A stretch of 64,000 bases of DNA from Argyresthia goedartella (GCA_949825045.1 OX463809.1:9079501-9143500); one strand, 5' to 3'. Shown: positions 11,041-22,338, counted from the first letter of the stretch. Numbers and translations are program-made. The notes: generated by a model not told the origin, from the letters alone.

Positions 11041-12239
11041 TTAGCAAAGAAATTTGGATTCCATTTTGTGCCGGAGGTGGGAGATTTCATCGTGTCACAG
11101 CTAAATTGTTTGGGCGGGTGGGATCTGCTTTAGGCGGCCAAGTGGAAAGCTTTAGAACAAAGGATCGAGCTTCGGAGGAAATATTGGAAAATCTGCTCGT
11201 GACGTCACTACGCTGCCATTGTCTTTGTGCGGACGTTTGACTTTATAGTCTGCTATCAGATCAATTTTCTTTTCAGGGCATATTGTGGTCGGATGGCCTT
11301 CTTACCGTGCTGAATTTATATGACGTACAATCTGCCAGTATATAGTTTTTCTCGGTACGGCAAAGTTATAATAGTTGCGCCCAGCCATACGTATCAGCTA
11401 TACACATGACTCCTATACAATACACCAATACAAGACACACATACAATCAAGGGAAGACTAGAGACATTATTCTAAGCAACTGATGTCCCTTACAAACTGT
11501 TAAAATATGACTAGACATTTCTGTTACACTCTGTATAGCTCAATGTGTAATGTACCTGGAGTCAGGTTATGTTCACTATGTTATTATTTTACATTACATT
11601 GTAGAAGTACCAAACTCGACGACAAAGTAAAATAACAGTAAATACATACATAAAGCGAATTGTTGTTTCGACATTCCAAGAAAGTCCGCGAAGCGATTAG
11701 AAGAACAATTAAAACCGGAATTTCGTTCCTCAATTTGATCGGCACTTTTATTATTCGCCCATAAAAACACACGATCTGTATAATAATGGGGCTGATGATG
11801 ACGTCGTTATAAAAGGGCCTGCAGGTAATAAGTATCATTTGCAAAACTGTGAGCTCAACGCTAGGGTTCCGGATCAGGGTACCGTCTATGAATGCGTAAA
11901 ACCATCGTAAACACTTGTTTAAAGCTGAACAGTATTTAAGGCTTGTGTATCGGTAGAGTTTGCAACTGGTTTTTTGGTGGTTGAAATTTAGGACACAACC
12001 ATATTAAAATAAGGTTCATACGTATACATGCACACATAGCAACATGGCTGTTGTCAGTCGCTGCGGTAGAACAGTGCGACAATCTCAATATTCTATACTT
12101 TATAATAAAAATAACAATACAAACTGTCAACATTAACATTCCCCGAGGAATCTTTCAAGGAGATTTTCTCAGCTCCCGTTATCAAACCTTCTAAATAACA
12201 CTCAACACAACACAGGATTTTAAATCAAGTTTGATAACA
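11041..12239. other. No recognised gene
   Basis: About 1.2 kb. Open frames at 11584-11844 and 11936-12139 (minus) lack motifs, and I see no splice-bounded exon. Confidence 0.5.
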
Positions 12240-12357
12240 CACACCACTCATTATCACACCTATTGTATATGGATGATATGAAACTATAAGGAAGCAATCT
12301 AACAGAAACACATAAATTAGCAGATGTAACACAACAATACTCTAACGATATTCAAAT

Positions 12358-12687
12358 GAAGTTCGGCATAGTCTAGTGTCAAAGTCAAATGAAGTTCGGC
12401 ATAGTCTAGTGTCAAAGTCAAATGAAGTTCGGCATAGTCTAGTGTCAAAGTCAAATGAAGTTCGGCATAGTCTAGTGTCAAAGTCAAATGAAGTTCGGCA
12501 TAGTCTAGTGTCAAAGTCAAATGAAGTTCGGCATAGTCTAGTGTCAAAGTCAAATGAAGTTCGGCATAGTCTAGTGTCAAAGTCAAATGAAGTTCGGCAT
12601 AGTCTAGTGTCAAAGTCAAATGAAGTTCGGCATAGTCTAGTGTCAAAGTCAAATGAAGTTCGGCATAGTCTAGTGTCAAAGTCAAAT
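12358..12687. repeat. Perfect tandem array, 10 x 33 bp
   Basis: Ten identical 33-bp units start 'gaagttcggcatagtc', with no mismatch between units as printed, preceded by a 6-bp partial unit (tcaaat). Since 33 is a multiple of three, three frames stay open across the array, giving 11-residue repeats on both strands; these are artefacts. The unit includes the DNA for the MKFG-type motif of the surrounding LINE relic, so the array grew from the relic itself. Confidence 0.95.
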
Positions 12688-12846
12688 ACAGTCGGGTTAA
12701 AGAGGGAAAATAGAGGATAATACGTACGTATTATATAACGGAGAAGAAATAGACCCAGTGGACAATGAGGTAGTATAAAAATACCTAGGCTTCCGTTAGA
12801 CACAAAAATACACCAAAGAGACACCAACAAAGAAATCACGGTTTAA

Positions 12847-13100
12847 CGACCCGAATGGCCGTGTCGGCAGTGACGCTGCCTACGAAACCAAGGGACCCGG
12901 GTTCAAGCCCCGGTGGGGGCAAATATTTGTTTTATGAGAACGGATGTTTGTACCCTAGTCATGGTTGTTTATCTATCTAAGTATAATATTTATCTATAAG
13001 TATGTGTATCGTTGTCTAGTACCCAAGATACAGGGAATCCTAGTTTGGGGCTAGATCAATGGGTGTAAATGGTGTTCAAGGTATTATTATTATTATTATA
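12847..13100 (+). mobile_element. SINE-A, inserted in the R2/Dong-like relic
   Basis: It has a tRNA-like head (cgacccgaatggccg ... B box gggttcaagcccc), the standard SINE-A body and a (TAT)n tail ending at 13100. The LINE reading continues on both sides, so the SINE came later than the LINE. Confidence 0.88.
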
Positions 13101-13830
13101 ACGCAAAAGTTTAGGAACCGTCTGCACAGCTTAATTAAAATACAATCAAACACACAAAATACTATCAAAGCCAACACATACATTGGGTAGAATCAATTGG
13201 CCCCAGTCAGGCTTAATGAACCATCAACGCATCATCACCACCACCACACTTATGACCCAATACAGAAAACACCGTCCAAGCATTTGCATACAAAGAATGT
13301 CCCTACCTAAAATTGAAGGAGGAAGGGGAATAGATATAGATATATAAAAATACACAACAAAAACAAATCACCACACTCAGATTGTTCACACTTAACCTTG
13401 CAAAATGACGTCATTCAAGCCGATACACCATTTAACCTACAAGACCATCACTTGCGCGTTCGACCCACAGGTCATAGATACTCGTAACAACAGAAAACAT
13501 ATCATACGCAACCGCACAATGGCAAGCAATATACCTATGCAGATACTGCCACAGTAGCTTAGAAACCCAGCATATAACAGGAGCATGTAGAACACTCGCA
13601 CAGTCAGACTACAAATATCGACACGAAAAAATCGCAGCCATCGTCCACCAATACCTCGCATCCAAATTCAAATTTATCACACAAAATACAGCCTGCTATA
13701 ATTATACACCTCAGACAGTTTTAGAATCAGCAGACTTTGAACTCTATTAAGACAGAACTATCATTACAGACAAATAATTTCAACGGGCCTGACATAACTC
13801 TCCACGATAAATAAAACAAAAGAGTATTGA

Positions 13831-14338
13831 TTTGTTATTTATTTTTATTTTTATATGCCTCAGGCAATAAAACTAAATCAGGCAACACCCACCCAAAAAT
13901 AAGACAAATTGTTTTCACGGCGTTCATAATAAAATGTACGACCGGCGTGCAAAAGATATATTAATCCACGATGGTTTTTTATAATTTCAAAATTTCACGA
14001 AACTCCCCGAGAAGATCCTTCTCCGGACATGTTGCCGACACATACTGCTACATAATAAAATTACTTGTTATTAGTAGCAGCATTGTAAAGTCAAAAAGGG
14101 ATGATTCTTATCTTAGAGAAACCAGTTTGTTTATCTAAGATTATTAGTAATTAACGAATGAGAGAGCCCTATGTAATAATCAACGGATCCACCGACTTTT
14201 GCCCATTGCGGTTATTGAATTATGAGACTCTTTTGTTCGTACACGTGCTGGCTTAGCTTATTGTAAAATTTCTAGGCATCTGCGTAAAATATTTTTCACA
14301 TCTTTCATTCGGAAAAGTAAGTTTTGCTCCACGACGAG
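13831..14338. other. No recognised gene
   Basis: About 500 bp of AT-rich DNA without a supported feature. Confidence 0.5.
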
Positions 14339-15045
14339 AGGGAGCAAAATGCTACTTTTCTGTTCAAGCTACTTTTTTAATTTATTCATTGGCATGTAGC
14401 ATATACGCAATGTGCCAATTGAACACAGATCTTAATAAAATAATCGATTATAATTTCATAGTAGTCGATTAAAAACGAACATGTTTCAAGTTTTAACTTT
14501 AACAACGTTATATGAAAAATTATGATTTATCGTATGATTGATTTATGGTATTTAAAAAAAAATTCCACATTAAATTATATGTTTTACTGAAATCAAAACT
14601 ATTGATGACTGTTATTGTGATATAATGAATATTGATATCCGAAACCATTGTAATATTTGTTTCGGTTATTTTTACACATCGGTAAAAGTAGCACAGGAAT
14701 ATTTTATCTGTGGGGACCTTTCCCTAATACTTCACAATCCGCCATTAAAAAAAGTTTTGTTTACGTTGTTCTATTACTGTAAAAGCGGTGAAAGTATAAT
14801 TCAAAGTATAGTTATTTTTTTTAGAGCATTTAATTTAAATTTTCCTCATAGTCGGTGTGAAAAGTTGTATGTGTCACTCAGGAGCAAAATTATTTTCGTC
14901 ATGGGCGTTAACCCTTGAATCCTTCGTTACGCTCAGGATTCTAACTTAGAATCCCTCGCTTCGCTCAGGATTATATCGTAGAATCCTTCCCTTCACTCTG
15001 GATTCAATGTACCGCCCTCGCCGTAAATACATCATTTTGCTCCCT
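14339..15045. mobile_element. Putative TIR element (AGGGAGCAAAATG ends)
   Basis: A 13-bp perfect inverted pair, agggagcaaaatg at 14339-14351 and cattttgctccct at 15033-15045, bounds 707 bp. A third 'ggagcaaaat' lies inside at 14881. The interior holds a 97-codon open frame (14625-14918) with no recognised domain and a three-unit palindromic repeat near the right end. No transposase is seen, so it would be non-autonomous. No clear target duplication flanks it, which is why confidence is moderate. Confidence 0.45.
14917..15008. repeat. Three 32-bp units, each a small inverted repeat
   Basis: Units start at 14917, 14949 and 14981 with 'gaatcc' and end with 'ggatt' plus a variable tail. In each, GAATCC pairs with GGATT(C), so the array is three possible hairpins in a row. 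Units differ by several substitutions. Confidence 0.75.
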
Positions 15046-15279
15046 TGTGACACAAATAACTAAATACGTCGTCGCACTTTTCCGATAAATTGTGCACTTG
15101 CAACTTGAAGGCGTATAAAAAGAGGACGAGTCTGAACTGGCGATGAGCCTGAACAAAGCCTGTTTGCACAGAATCTAAGTAAGTCATTTAGTTAAAATAT
15201 ATATAGAAAATTGTCAAGACTGCCATGGTAAAATTAATGTACATAAATAGTACATTACTGCAGAGACCAGTAAGTAAGT

Positions 15280-15349
15280 CATCCTGGACGGGTATGATCT
15301 AGCCGGCCTAGCCGAAGGCGAGGTCCGGCTATAATACGATGCCAGGATG
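15280..15349. repeat. Structured inverted repeat (nested stems)
   Basis: Outer arms catcctgg/ccaggatg (15280-15287 and 15342-15349) and inner arms tagccggcct / aggtccggcta (15300-15309 and 15321-15331) can fold into one long stem. It is probably part of an unidentified repeat. Confidence 0.5.
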
Positions 15350-17414
15350 GCACTTACGGTCGAAAAGCATATAGTGTTAGTCGCAAAAATAAAACAATTT
15401 ATATTTATTGTCAATATTTTATTTTATTCTTCTTTTTCTTCTGTTAGTATCGACTTCCTAATTCCTAATTAGTATAAAAATAGTAAAAAATTACGAATGA
15501 ACTGAGTTTTCCGCCATTTTACATCGTGCAATATCATTGCAATTCGGACACGTCAATCTCTATGGTACCTCCTTTTTATTAAAGGTCCTTAACTGCCAAT
15601 AACCTCCTTAGCTTATCTTTGAAAAAAAAAGTTCTAAATAATATAAATATAAATAATATTATCATATTAGATCAACACAATCTTACCACCACTTTTACAG
15701 AAAATAACACAAAATACACAGACCTTGGCATTGAAATAAAAACGCAGTGGCAAGTTCAAACTGTCAAAACAACCCCAATAGCAATTTCATCTACAGGAGT
15801 CATCCCATACACTTTACACACGAGTCTCAAAATACTTATTATACCCAGGCACACACACACATACTTCTTTGAAAAGCCAACATACTTGATACTTGTAGAA
15901 TTAGAAGAAATTCCATGGGCAAGGACCATGACCTTTAATCTTCTTGGCGTAAGCCCGGGTCAGATTTAAACCTCTTTATAACAAGAGTACATAAACATAT
16001 AATAATAATAATAAAGCCTTTATTTTTATGACGCTGCAATGTTGCATAGTATCTAGAAAATGTATATGTTTCGAGGTGCTATGCAACGTTGCAGCGTCAT
16101 ATGGAGGACATCTGTCCCGAGTATATCTGATGCTTTGATCACTTCCGCAGCAAATTTTTCACCATACCTAAAAATGTTATTTACATTTTCAAAGAACTTC
16201 TTTACGACAAAGCCACGACCAAAGTTCAAAGAGCTCTTTGTTGTTTACCACGTGCAACGTTATCGTTTTGACATATCGGGCATAGGTATCGCTAATTGAT
16301 ATTTTTTAAATCTTAATTCACGAAATTGCTTTTCTGATCCGTGGCAGGCGACGAGGGCAGGTGCGAGGTGCCTCGTTAAATCAGATCTCAGATAAGGAAC
16401 GTACGGCAGCTGTATGGCAGGGAGGGAGATAGTCACCATCGTAGAATGAATTTTGTCTCTTTGTACCTTTGAAATAAGATCGACACAATGTAGTTTTTTA
16501 ACGTTTTAATCAGTTCATCGCCACGCGCAGACGACATTTCCTTCATGAATATTTACTTGTAGCAGTACTTTGACGCAGTAGATTAGTCTACCTGAAAAGA
16601 AGTCAGAATAAAAAATACAGAACTAATAAACAGCACTTCATTTCTTCTCGCGCCGGCATTTACGATGCGAGCCAGTCCGACTCGTTTTATTATTGCAATA
16701 AAACGGTTTTTCACAGTGAAAATGGAAAAACAAAAGTCAGGCTTGGATTTGGCTTTAGACTTAAACCTCTTATCTCGCAATCTCGTCCCCGAAATTGTTC
16801 CTGTCCAACTACAGGGGTTTAAACTGGCAACATAAATAGCAGTAGCGCAGCGAGATAACACTGTTCTTAATGCCTGCGTAAACACGCCCAAAATCCGAAA
16901 GATCTGATATTAAAACGCCCGTTTTGCAATGCTATTAATGAAATGGAATTACTTTTCCATTTGGGTCAATGAGGGGATGTTGTATTAAAATACAAACAGC
17001 TTAGAGCCGCCAGAAATAATAAATACAACTCCTGCTTTGAAATCAACATAGCCTGCAGGGTGGCACCTACATAAATATCACCGCCGTATTTATTGGTACA
17101 GTCGCGCTCAATGTACCTAACCTACACCACTGCAATACGATTATAGCCCCTGCATGCAGGCAACAGTACATACCTAGCAGTGTACCTGCACTGGGCAAAC
17201 AAACCACAGAGTTGCCTCAAGGCCGGATAAGTTTAGATTGTTGTTTAACTCAATTGTGATGCACTTATGTCGATGGCGGCTACAAGCCGGGTACAAGCTA
17301 ACCCTTATGTAAGTACAGTCTAGAAGGCGAGACCTGAGAAATGCGTCTATTGAGTGCTTCCTTCCCATGTCATACTTTGACGAAGTGTGTGACATGTCTA
17401 TGCTTGTTTTGTCA
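15350..17414. other. No recognised gene apart from the hairpin
   Basis: Open frames at 15619-15969 (116 codons) and 16583-16891 (minus, 102 codons) have no recognised motif. The latter lies in moderately GC-rich sequence and could be part of a dispersed repeat. Confidence 0.45.
16027..16101. repeat. Hairpin with 23-bp arms, one mismatch
   Basis: Arms at 16027-16049 and 16079-16101 (tatgacgctgcaa... and its complement) pair at 22 of 23 positions around a 29-nt loop. Size and shape would suit a miRNA-type precursor or the fused ends of a small foldback element; the sequence alone does not decide. Confidence 0.7.
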
Positions 17415-17960
17415 GTATAGTTTACTCTTGTCAATTGTCCGGGAGGCTATTAGGCTATTTATTTTTACTCAGTAAATTGCATGCACACATTTCTTTTGTG
17501 CAATAAAAACATTATTAATATCAGTGTTTCCCCAAACTACAAGACCATATCTCAAGACTGACTGTACATAACCACGATAGGCCACTAAAGTAGTTTTTTT
17601 CTCCGCTGTTTTCTATGTTACTGCAAAAATAAATTTAATTTTCTTACAAATTTCATCAGTATTATCGACAATTTCCAATTTAAATGTCGATCTATTTTAA
17701 TACCGAAAAATGTCACACTGTTATTCTTCTCTAAGATTTGTCCCTAATAATTAATATTTAATGTCATATCTCTATTGAATTTGTCACGATCATTAAAATT
17801 AATTTTCATTTTTTTATCCAAATTAACCTGTAAATTATTACCATTTAACCATTAAGTTAAACAAGTCATAGCATAATTAATGACTGATTCATCTGTTCTG
17901 ACCTCATCTGTTTTAGTGCGAAAGCCATCGTAATATATGAAAGCTGGCCTTTGCTGTGTC
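17415..17960 (-). pseudogene. CR1/Jockey-like LINE relic (second family)
   Basis: The minus strand gives 'AYRGYVQSVLRYGLVVWGN' near 17530-17590, then 'AQKKCVHAIY', typical of the region just downstream of RT in CR1/Jockey-type LINEs. Upstream of that, 'NNLQVNLDKKMKINF' is like the stretch that follows the catalytic DD box. A related short fragment lies at about 29805-29870. Frames are broken by stops, so this is a relic. Confidence 0.6.
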
Positions 17961-18250
17961 GAACAAAACAAAAACGCTTTAACAAAGTGACTAGGCTACT
18001 CCGATAAAATATTACTTTCATAGGCAACAAAGATCCATTTATTGAACTTTTCCAAAGCCGCAGTTTGCAAGGTATCTTAACATTTATGCGATACTTGATG
18101 ATTAAACGAACTTACTCGAAGTGAAGTTCGATCCTAATTACACGAGGAGCTTTCTTCGAAGATATTAGCTTAGGTACACAATATTATTTCACTCATAGGC
18201 AAGCGATTTAGTACTGGTGCTTTCAAAAGCCTTTGCAGTTTGCAGGGACA
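17961..18250. other. No recognised gene
   Basis: Short AT-rich stretch with no supported feature. Confidence 0.4.
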
Positions 18251-18640
18251 AGATGTTTATCCTTCAGTTACTTGCAGTTCTATTTTAAATGATCGGATGT
18301 GATGGTTCAATCTGACAGCTGTACTCTTGTGTAAGAGTTGGGTCGCTGCCTAGTATTTGCATCATTTTTGGGTCCAGCTCAGGTATCGGTTCTTGTGATA
18401 TCAGTGATATCACTTGGTACATCAGCTGAAAAAGACAGTGGCTGCTCAGCAGGCGGCGGCACTACAGCGGCGGTGGCGGTGGCAGTGGCAGGGGCAGGAG
18501 TTATGGCAATGGGAGCAGTAGAGGAGGTACGATGCCGATCGGTTGGCACCACATCGTTGCTATGTGCGTTGTTGCTCGTTTCAGTGGGCGCTGATTCTGG
18601 AGATGGAATGTTCCAGTATGAGCAACCAAGGTAAGTCAAC
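18251..18640 (-). pseudogene. Gag-like fragment, possibly of a DIRS-type element
   Basis: The minus strand encodes a Pro/Ala/Thr-rich low-complexity stretch (a run of T-A repeats at about 18470-18500), followed, after a stop or frame change, by 'DPKMMQILGSDPTLTQEY' at about 18310-18375. That last motif is, from memory, like the conserved piece of the first ORF in lepidopteran DIRS-type retroelements. The opposite strand has an equally long open frame (18338-18634) ending at a donor-like AAG|GTAAGT, so an exon on the plus strand cannot be excluded. No RT or tyrosine recombinase is seen nearby. Confidence 0.35.
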
Positions 18641-19012
18641 ATCTTTGTCCCTGACGGCGATGGAAACGCTCTCTGTGGGTAAAAATATGTATTTTGCTTA
18701 AATATGGGTGGTATGTGAAACTCCAAAGAGAGAAACATGCAAACCCAGTTAAAAAAAATGTCTGTATATTACATATACATTGCTATGGAAATACCCAAAT
18801 GGTAGACCCGGTCAGCATGTATTTTATTAGGAAGTGGAAAGCGCCGAGACGGACAGTCTGATTTTCCAACTAGTAACAAAGTAATTCGTGAAGGTACACT
18901 GTCAACATTCTTTGTGTTCAAGTAAAACACCGTAATACGCAATAACGAAATGAGAAAAACAGTCAATTCTGTTCCATATATTCAAGCTACAAGTGCTATT
19001 TTATTTGGTAAA

Positions 19013-19165
19013 TCACTCATCTGGTCGGCTACAAGGTGATTTTTTTTTGTCATTTGAGCTCGAAGAATGTCTACGACGACGACGTTTTACCTTTCTTTCT
19101 AACTTTTTAAGTTTCTTTACTAGATATTCGTAGTCACTATCACTATCATTCCTCCTTTTCGGCAT
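19013..19165 (-). CDS. Short basic Lys/Arg-rich peptide (50 aa), Gag-like N-terminus
   Basis: The ATG at 19165 opens a 50-codon frame that starts MPKRRNDSDSDYEYL, followed by a heptad-like K/L stretch (VKKLKKLERKVK), an Arg run and a Ser run, then a stop at 19013. A TATA-like TATATAG lies about 65 bp upstream (near 19230-19236). The pattern of acidic patch, short coiled coil, Arg run and Ser run resembles the start of Gag-like ORF1 proteins of lepidopteran retroelements. Together with 18251-18640, about 370 bp downstream on the same strand, it may be a broken ORF1. A separate small nuclear-type peptide is possible. Confidence 0.35.
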   Translation of the reverse strand: MPKRRNDSDSDYEYLVKKLKKLERKVKRRRRRHSSSSNDKKKSPCSRPDE

Positions 19166-19326
19166 TTTATTGGCAAAGCACTTACTTATCAACCAATAAA
19201 ATAATACGGAGCGCGCGAAATAGCGAAGCACTATATAGAACGTGGAAGACCCTGATGTGGGAGGGTCGGGCGAGCTGTGATATTTTCATCTACCTAATTT
19301 TTCTCCAAATAAAGTGCGCGAGATGG

Positions 19327-19470
19327 CTAGCCTATTTTACTATTAAAAATTTTAAGAACTGAAGTTGGCATCGTTCTTCCCGTCAATGACATGACTTTCC
19401 ATATATCGACTGTGTATTGTCCAAACCATGTTTTTAACTTCAAGAGGGGATGGCCTTTGCCCAGCAGGAA
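19327..19470 (-). repeat. RTE-like LINE 3' end, fragment
   Basis: The stretch ends at 'gcctttgcccagcagga', which on the minus strand is the 'ctgctgggcaaaggc' seen at the 3' end of many lepidopteran RTE-type LINEs. It is cut by the SINE-A that follows. Confidence 0.45.
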
Positions 19471-19740
19471 GTAATAATAATAATATAATAATAAAAATAA
19501 TACCTTGGACACTATTTCCATACATTGATCTAGCCCCAAACTAGGATTCCCTGTAACTTGGGTACTAGACAACGATACACATACTTATATAGATAAATAT
19601 TATACTTAGATAGATAAACAACCATGACTAGGGTACAAACATCCGTTCTCATCAAACAAAAATTTGCCCCCACCGGGACTCGAACCCGGGACCCTTGGCT
19701 TGGTAGGCAGGGTCACTGCCGACTCGGCCATTCGGGTCTT
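19471..19740 (-). mobile_element. SINE-A
   Basis: Full-length copy in reverse: (ATT/ATA)n tail at 19471-19503, standard body, B box gggttcgagtccc and head 'gacccgaatggccgagtc' at about 19716-19738. It directly abuts the RTE-like 3' end, as expected if the SINE was inserted at or next to that LINE. Confidence 0.85.
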
Positions 19741-20473
19741 CTAAGAAGGCCACTATTACGGCTGCATAGAAAAAATCTTAACTACATTTTAAGTGTGGCA
19801 GAGAATGCGCGTGCACACGTTAGCGAAGTCTCATGCCATCCTAATGGGAATATAATTTATGCGTGCCGCGGATAACAGATCAAGCTAAAGGAAAGAAGGT
19901 ACCTGCAAAAGCAAAAACTCGCCCATGTCGGTAAAACTTACCCACTAAATATTCTAATCGAGGAAAGGGTACGTAAAAGGGCGGTATTGTATATACTTAG
20001 GCTGTGTGACCCCTATTACTCGCATGGTGCCCCGTGTCTCGCATACACAGCACGAATTAGAACAACAAAGTCGATAACTCGATACCCAATATTCACGCCC
20101 GCAATATTACCGATACAGGTTATCGACAACGTAACTTATATACCTCCCTCATGTAACTTACTGTCTGAATTAAGTTGACGCACTACACACTTAGGAATAT
20201 GTACCTAAAGAGAGTTCAATACCGAGTGATAATTTTGTTGCTTTGAGAAAAATCGTTAAGGCTGCTTGTCTGCGGAAAATCGTTTGACGAGACAAGCGTT
20301 GCCTTTCTGGGTTCACGGTTGCATTTCATTCTATGAACTGTTATAATATTGATTGGCATAAATCCTTTAACCAACATTTTGCAAATTCTAGTAATAATTA
20401 ACCTTAAATGAATACGCATAAATTTCAATGTACATAGGAAGCATAAACATTATACAAACATAGCAAAACATTA

Positions 20474-20990
20474 TAAAAAAACAGTCAAGTGCGAGTCCGG
20501 TTCCGTACCACAGTACAATAGTAGGGATGGTGTGGATTTCCCGGGTTCGAATCCCGGTGGGGGCAAATAGTTGTTTGATAAGAACGAATGTTTGTACCCT
20601 AGTCATATATGGTTGTTTATCAAGTACAATATTTATCTATATAAGTATGTGTAACGTTGTCAAGATACAGGGAATCCTAGTTTGGGGCTAGATCAATGTG
20701 TCTAAATAGTGTCCAAGGTATCATTATTATTATTATTTTATTCATAAGTTTGTATGTGGTATTGAAAGAGTTGTTGTATGGGAGCCCCTTAAATATTTAT
20801 TTTATTTCGTTTTTTAGTATTTGTTGCTATAGTGGCAATAGAAATACATCATCTGTGAAAATTTCATCTGTCTAACTATCACGGTTCATGAGATACAGCC
20901 TGGTGACAGACGGACAGACAGACTGACGGACAGCGGAGTCTTAGTAATAGGGTCCTGTTTTTACCCAAAAGTACGGAACCCTAAATTATA
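20474..20990 (+). repeat. Dispersed family D, split by a truncated SINE-A
   Basis: Starts 'aaaaaacagtcaagtgcga', includes 'ggttccgtaccacagtaca', and after the SINE (about 20530-20737) continues 'attcataagtttgtatgtgg', 'atgggagccccttaaatatt', then the GGAC/AGAC tract and 'gtacggaaccctaaa'. Non-coding. Confidence 0.65.
20530..20737 (+). mobile_element. SINE-A, 5'-truncated
   Basis: Only the part from the B box (gggttcgaatcccgg) to the (ATT)n tail remains. The body matches the other copies with small indels. The missing 5' end fits truncated target-primed integration. Confidence 0.8.
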
Positions 20991-20997
20991 CAGCATA

Positions 20998-21350
20998 AAC
21001 ATTAAAAGGTTTAACAATAATTTTGCATCTCAAAACTCACATTTATTGTAAGTAAGTAGGCAAAAATAATGCACTTTAACAAGTCAAATACTAATACAAA
21101 TATATAAAATAAATCAAATATGATGATCTAAATTAATGAGTAGCTTATGATTATATATAATAGAGTAGATTATGGTTTGGTTTTGAAAAAGAGTATGTGT
21201 AATATGTCCCTTTCAAGTGGTGATTCATGGCTGAAGCTCTGCACAGGAAAATAAAACTCATTAAGCCTACCAGTGTTTCAGAAATACGCCCGTCAGAGAA
21301 GATAGCACCAAGAAACTCTAAAGGGATGTCATATTTTTTCAATTTTCGTA
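20998..21350 (-). repeat. Dispersed family E, copy 2
   Basis: Inverted partner of 6826-7124; see that entry for shared blocks. This copy keeps a 63-codon frame on the minus strand, the other copy does not, so the frame is probably chance. Confidence 0.6.
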
Positions 21351-21955
21351 TTATTTTTTTACGTCACGATGTAAAATTTAAAAATAATCTAATCTAATGA
21401 CAATATTATAACATCGTATCTATGAGTGCCAACAGGATGTCTCAAAATAACTATTGCACAAAAGAAAGAAATAAGAACAAACAGGAGCTGAAACCAGACT
21501 GGACCAGTCCCCCCAAGCAGCACCCGTCGACGAGTATGACTTGTGCACCAGCCATCACCGCCCTCGCCATATTTGAGGGAGGGGAGCAACCAGCTACACA
21601 GACAGAAAGATATAAAAGGAAACACCTAAAATTAAATACTCTTTGCCGAACAAACTTCTACTCTAAATTCGTAATTCAGCTAATATTCGTATAACTACAT
21701 GTTGTTTTTAATTGCATGCCATGCGCTCCAGTTTTGCTTCTTTTTAGTTCTAACCTTAGCGATTGAAATTTAGCTACAATAATCAAGATACTACAAATAA
21801 TTAAGAAACTGCAATCGCACCGTAAGTATTGGCGCATCTATCAAACAATATAAAATTAAAATAAACAATGTATCCATAGACAAAGAAAAAAACCGATAAC
21901 TGAACCACAAGACATTTTGACCTACATTAATAATTTCTACCTTCTGATAAATAAT
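21351..21955. other. No recognised gene
   Basis: A moderately GC-rich patch at 21480-21600 is open on both strands (90 codons plus, 78 codons minus) without recognisable motifs. The remainder is AT-rich. Confidence 0.4.
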
Positions 21956-21959
21956 ATAA

Positions 21960-22296
21960 TCTTGGAAATAAGACCAGAAGTGATTTTTTTAAAAAATTTA
22001 ATCACTACTACCTAAGGAAATTCAACTCAAAATAGAATTATTTGACAACAATTTAATTTACACCATTTAACAGTTCATCCAAACGACCAAATTAGAAATT
22101 ATTACAAACCAAGTAAAGCAATCACAAAATGAACACACAACACTATAACCTCACAATTACGTTAACAATAAAATCGATAACCAAACCGGCAGAGTGACGA
22201 CCTAATAGCACGAAAAATGAAGCGAGAATGTGGCGGTACCGGCGGGGCATCGCCTTTTATAGTCTCTCCCCTCTACTATTAATCTTCCCTCCAACA
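21960..22296 (-). repeat. Gypsy 3' LTR
   Basis: 337 bp, aligned base for base with 28098-28434; the differences are 21991 (a, versus t at 28129) and 22254 (c, versus t at 28392). Flank 21956-21959 is ATAA, the target duplication. A purine stretch (aggaaagg) just before it on the minus strand (22300-22310) may serve as polypurine tract, though it is short. Confidence 0.93.
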
Positions 22297-22338
22297 CGGC
22301 CTTTCCTGACGGGAGGCCGTCCTCGGGCTCCTTCCTCT

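Larger units (their letters stand above)
12240..13830 (+). pseudogene. R2/Dong-like LINE relic, RT to endonuclease region
   Basis: Translated on the plus strand in shifting frames, this gives pieces typical of LINEs with a restriction-like endonuclease. There is an RT catalytic-box neighbourhood (YMDDMKLY at about 12268, with DIQMKFG at about 12350), then EYKYLG-like residues around 12760-12790, then a 'GGRGIDI' block near 13320. C-terminally there is a Cys/His stretch and 'RPDITL'-like residues near 13785, which resembles the PD..D core of the endonuclease. Stops and frameshifts are many. The relic is interrupted by a 33-bp tandem array (12358-12687) and a SINE-A (12847-13100). Family recognition is by memory of the protein type, so the clade (R2, R4/Dong or NeSL) is not certain. 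Confidence 0.6.

Noticed and set aside
12358..12687. CRISPR-like array
   Set aside because: The units are contiguous with no unique spacers and the genome is eukaryotic.
12317..12839. Three overlapping repeat-protein ORFs over the 33-bp array
   Set aside because: All follow from a unit length divisible by three without stops; they differ by strand and frame and have no coding support.
18338..18634. Plus-strand exon ending at AAG|GTAAGT
   Set aside because: The donor match is good, but the translation is low-complexity, and the minus strand carries a Gag-like motif; kept only as an alternative.
19624..19875. Protein-coding ORF (83 codons) and its twins at 20388-20606 and 62200-62412
   Set aside because: The shared translation (TRVQTSVLIK...) is that of SINE-A read backwards; such frames are annotation artefacts.
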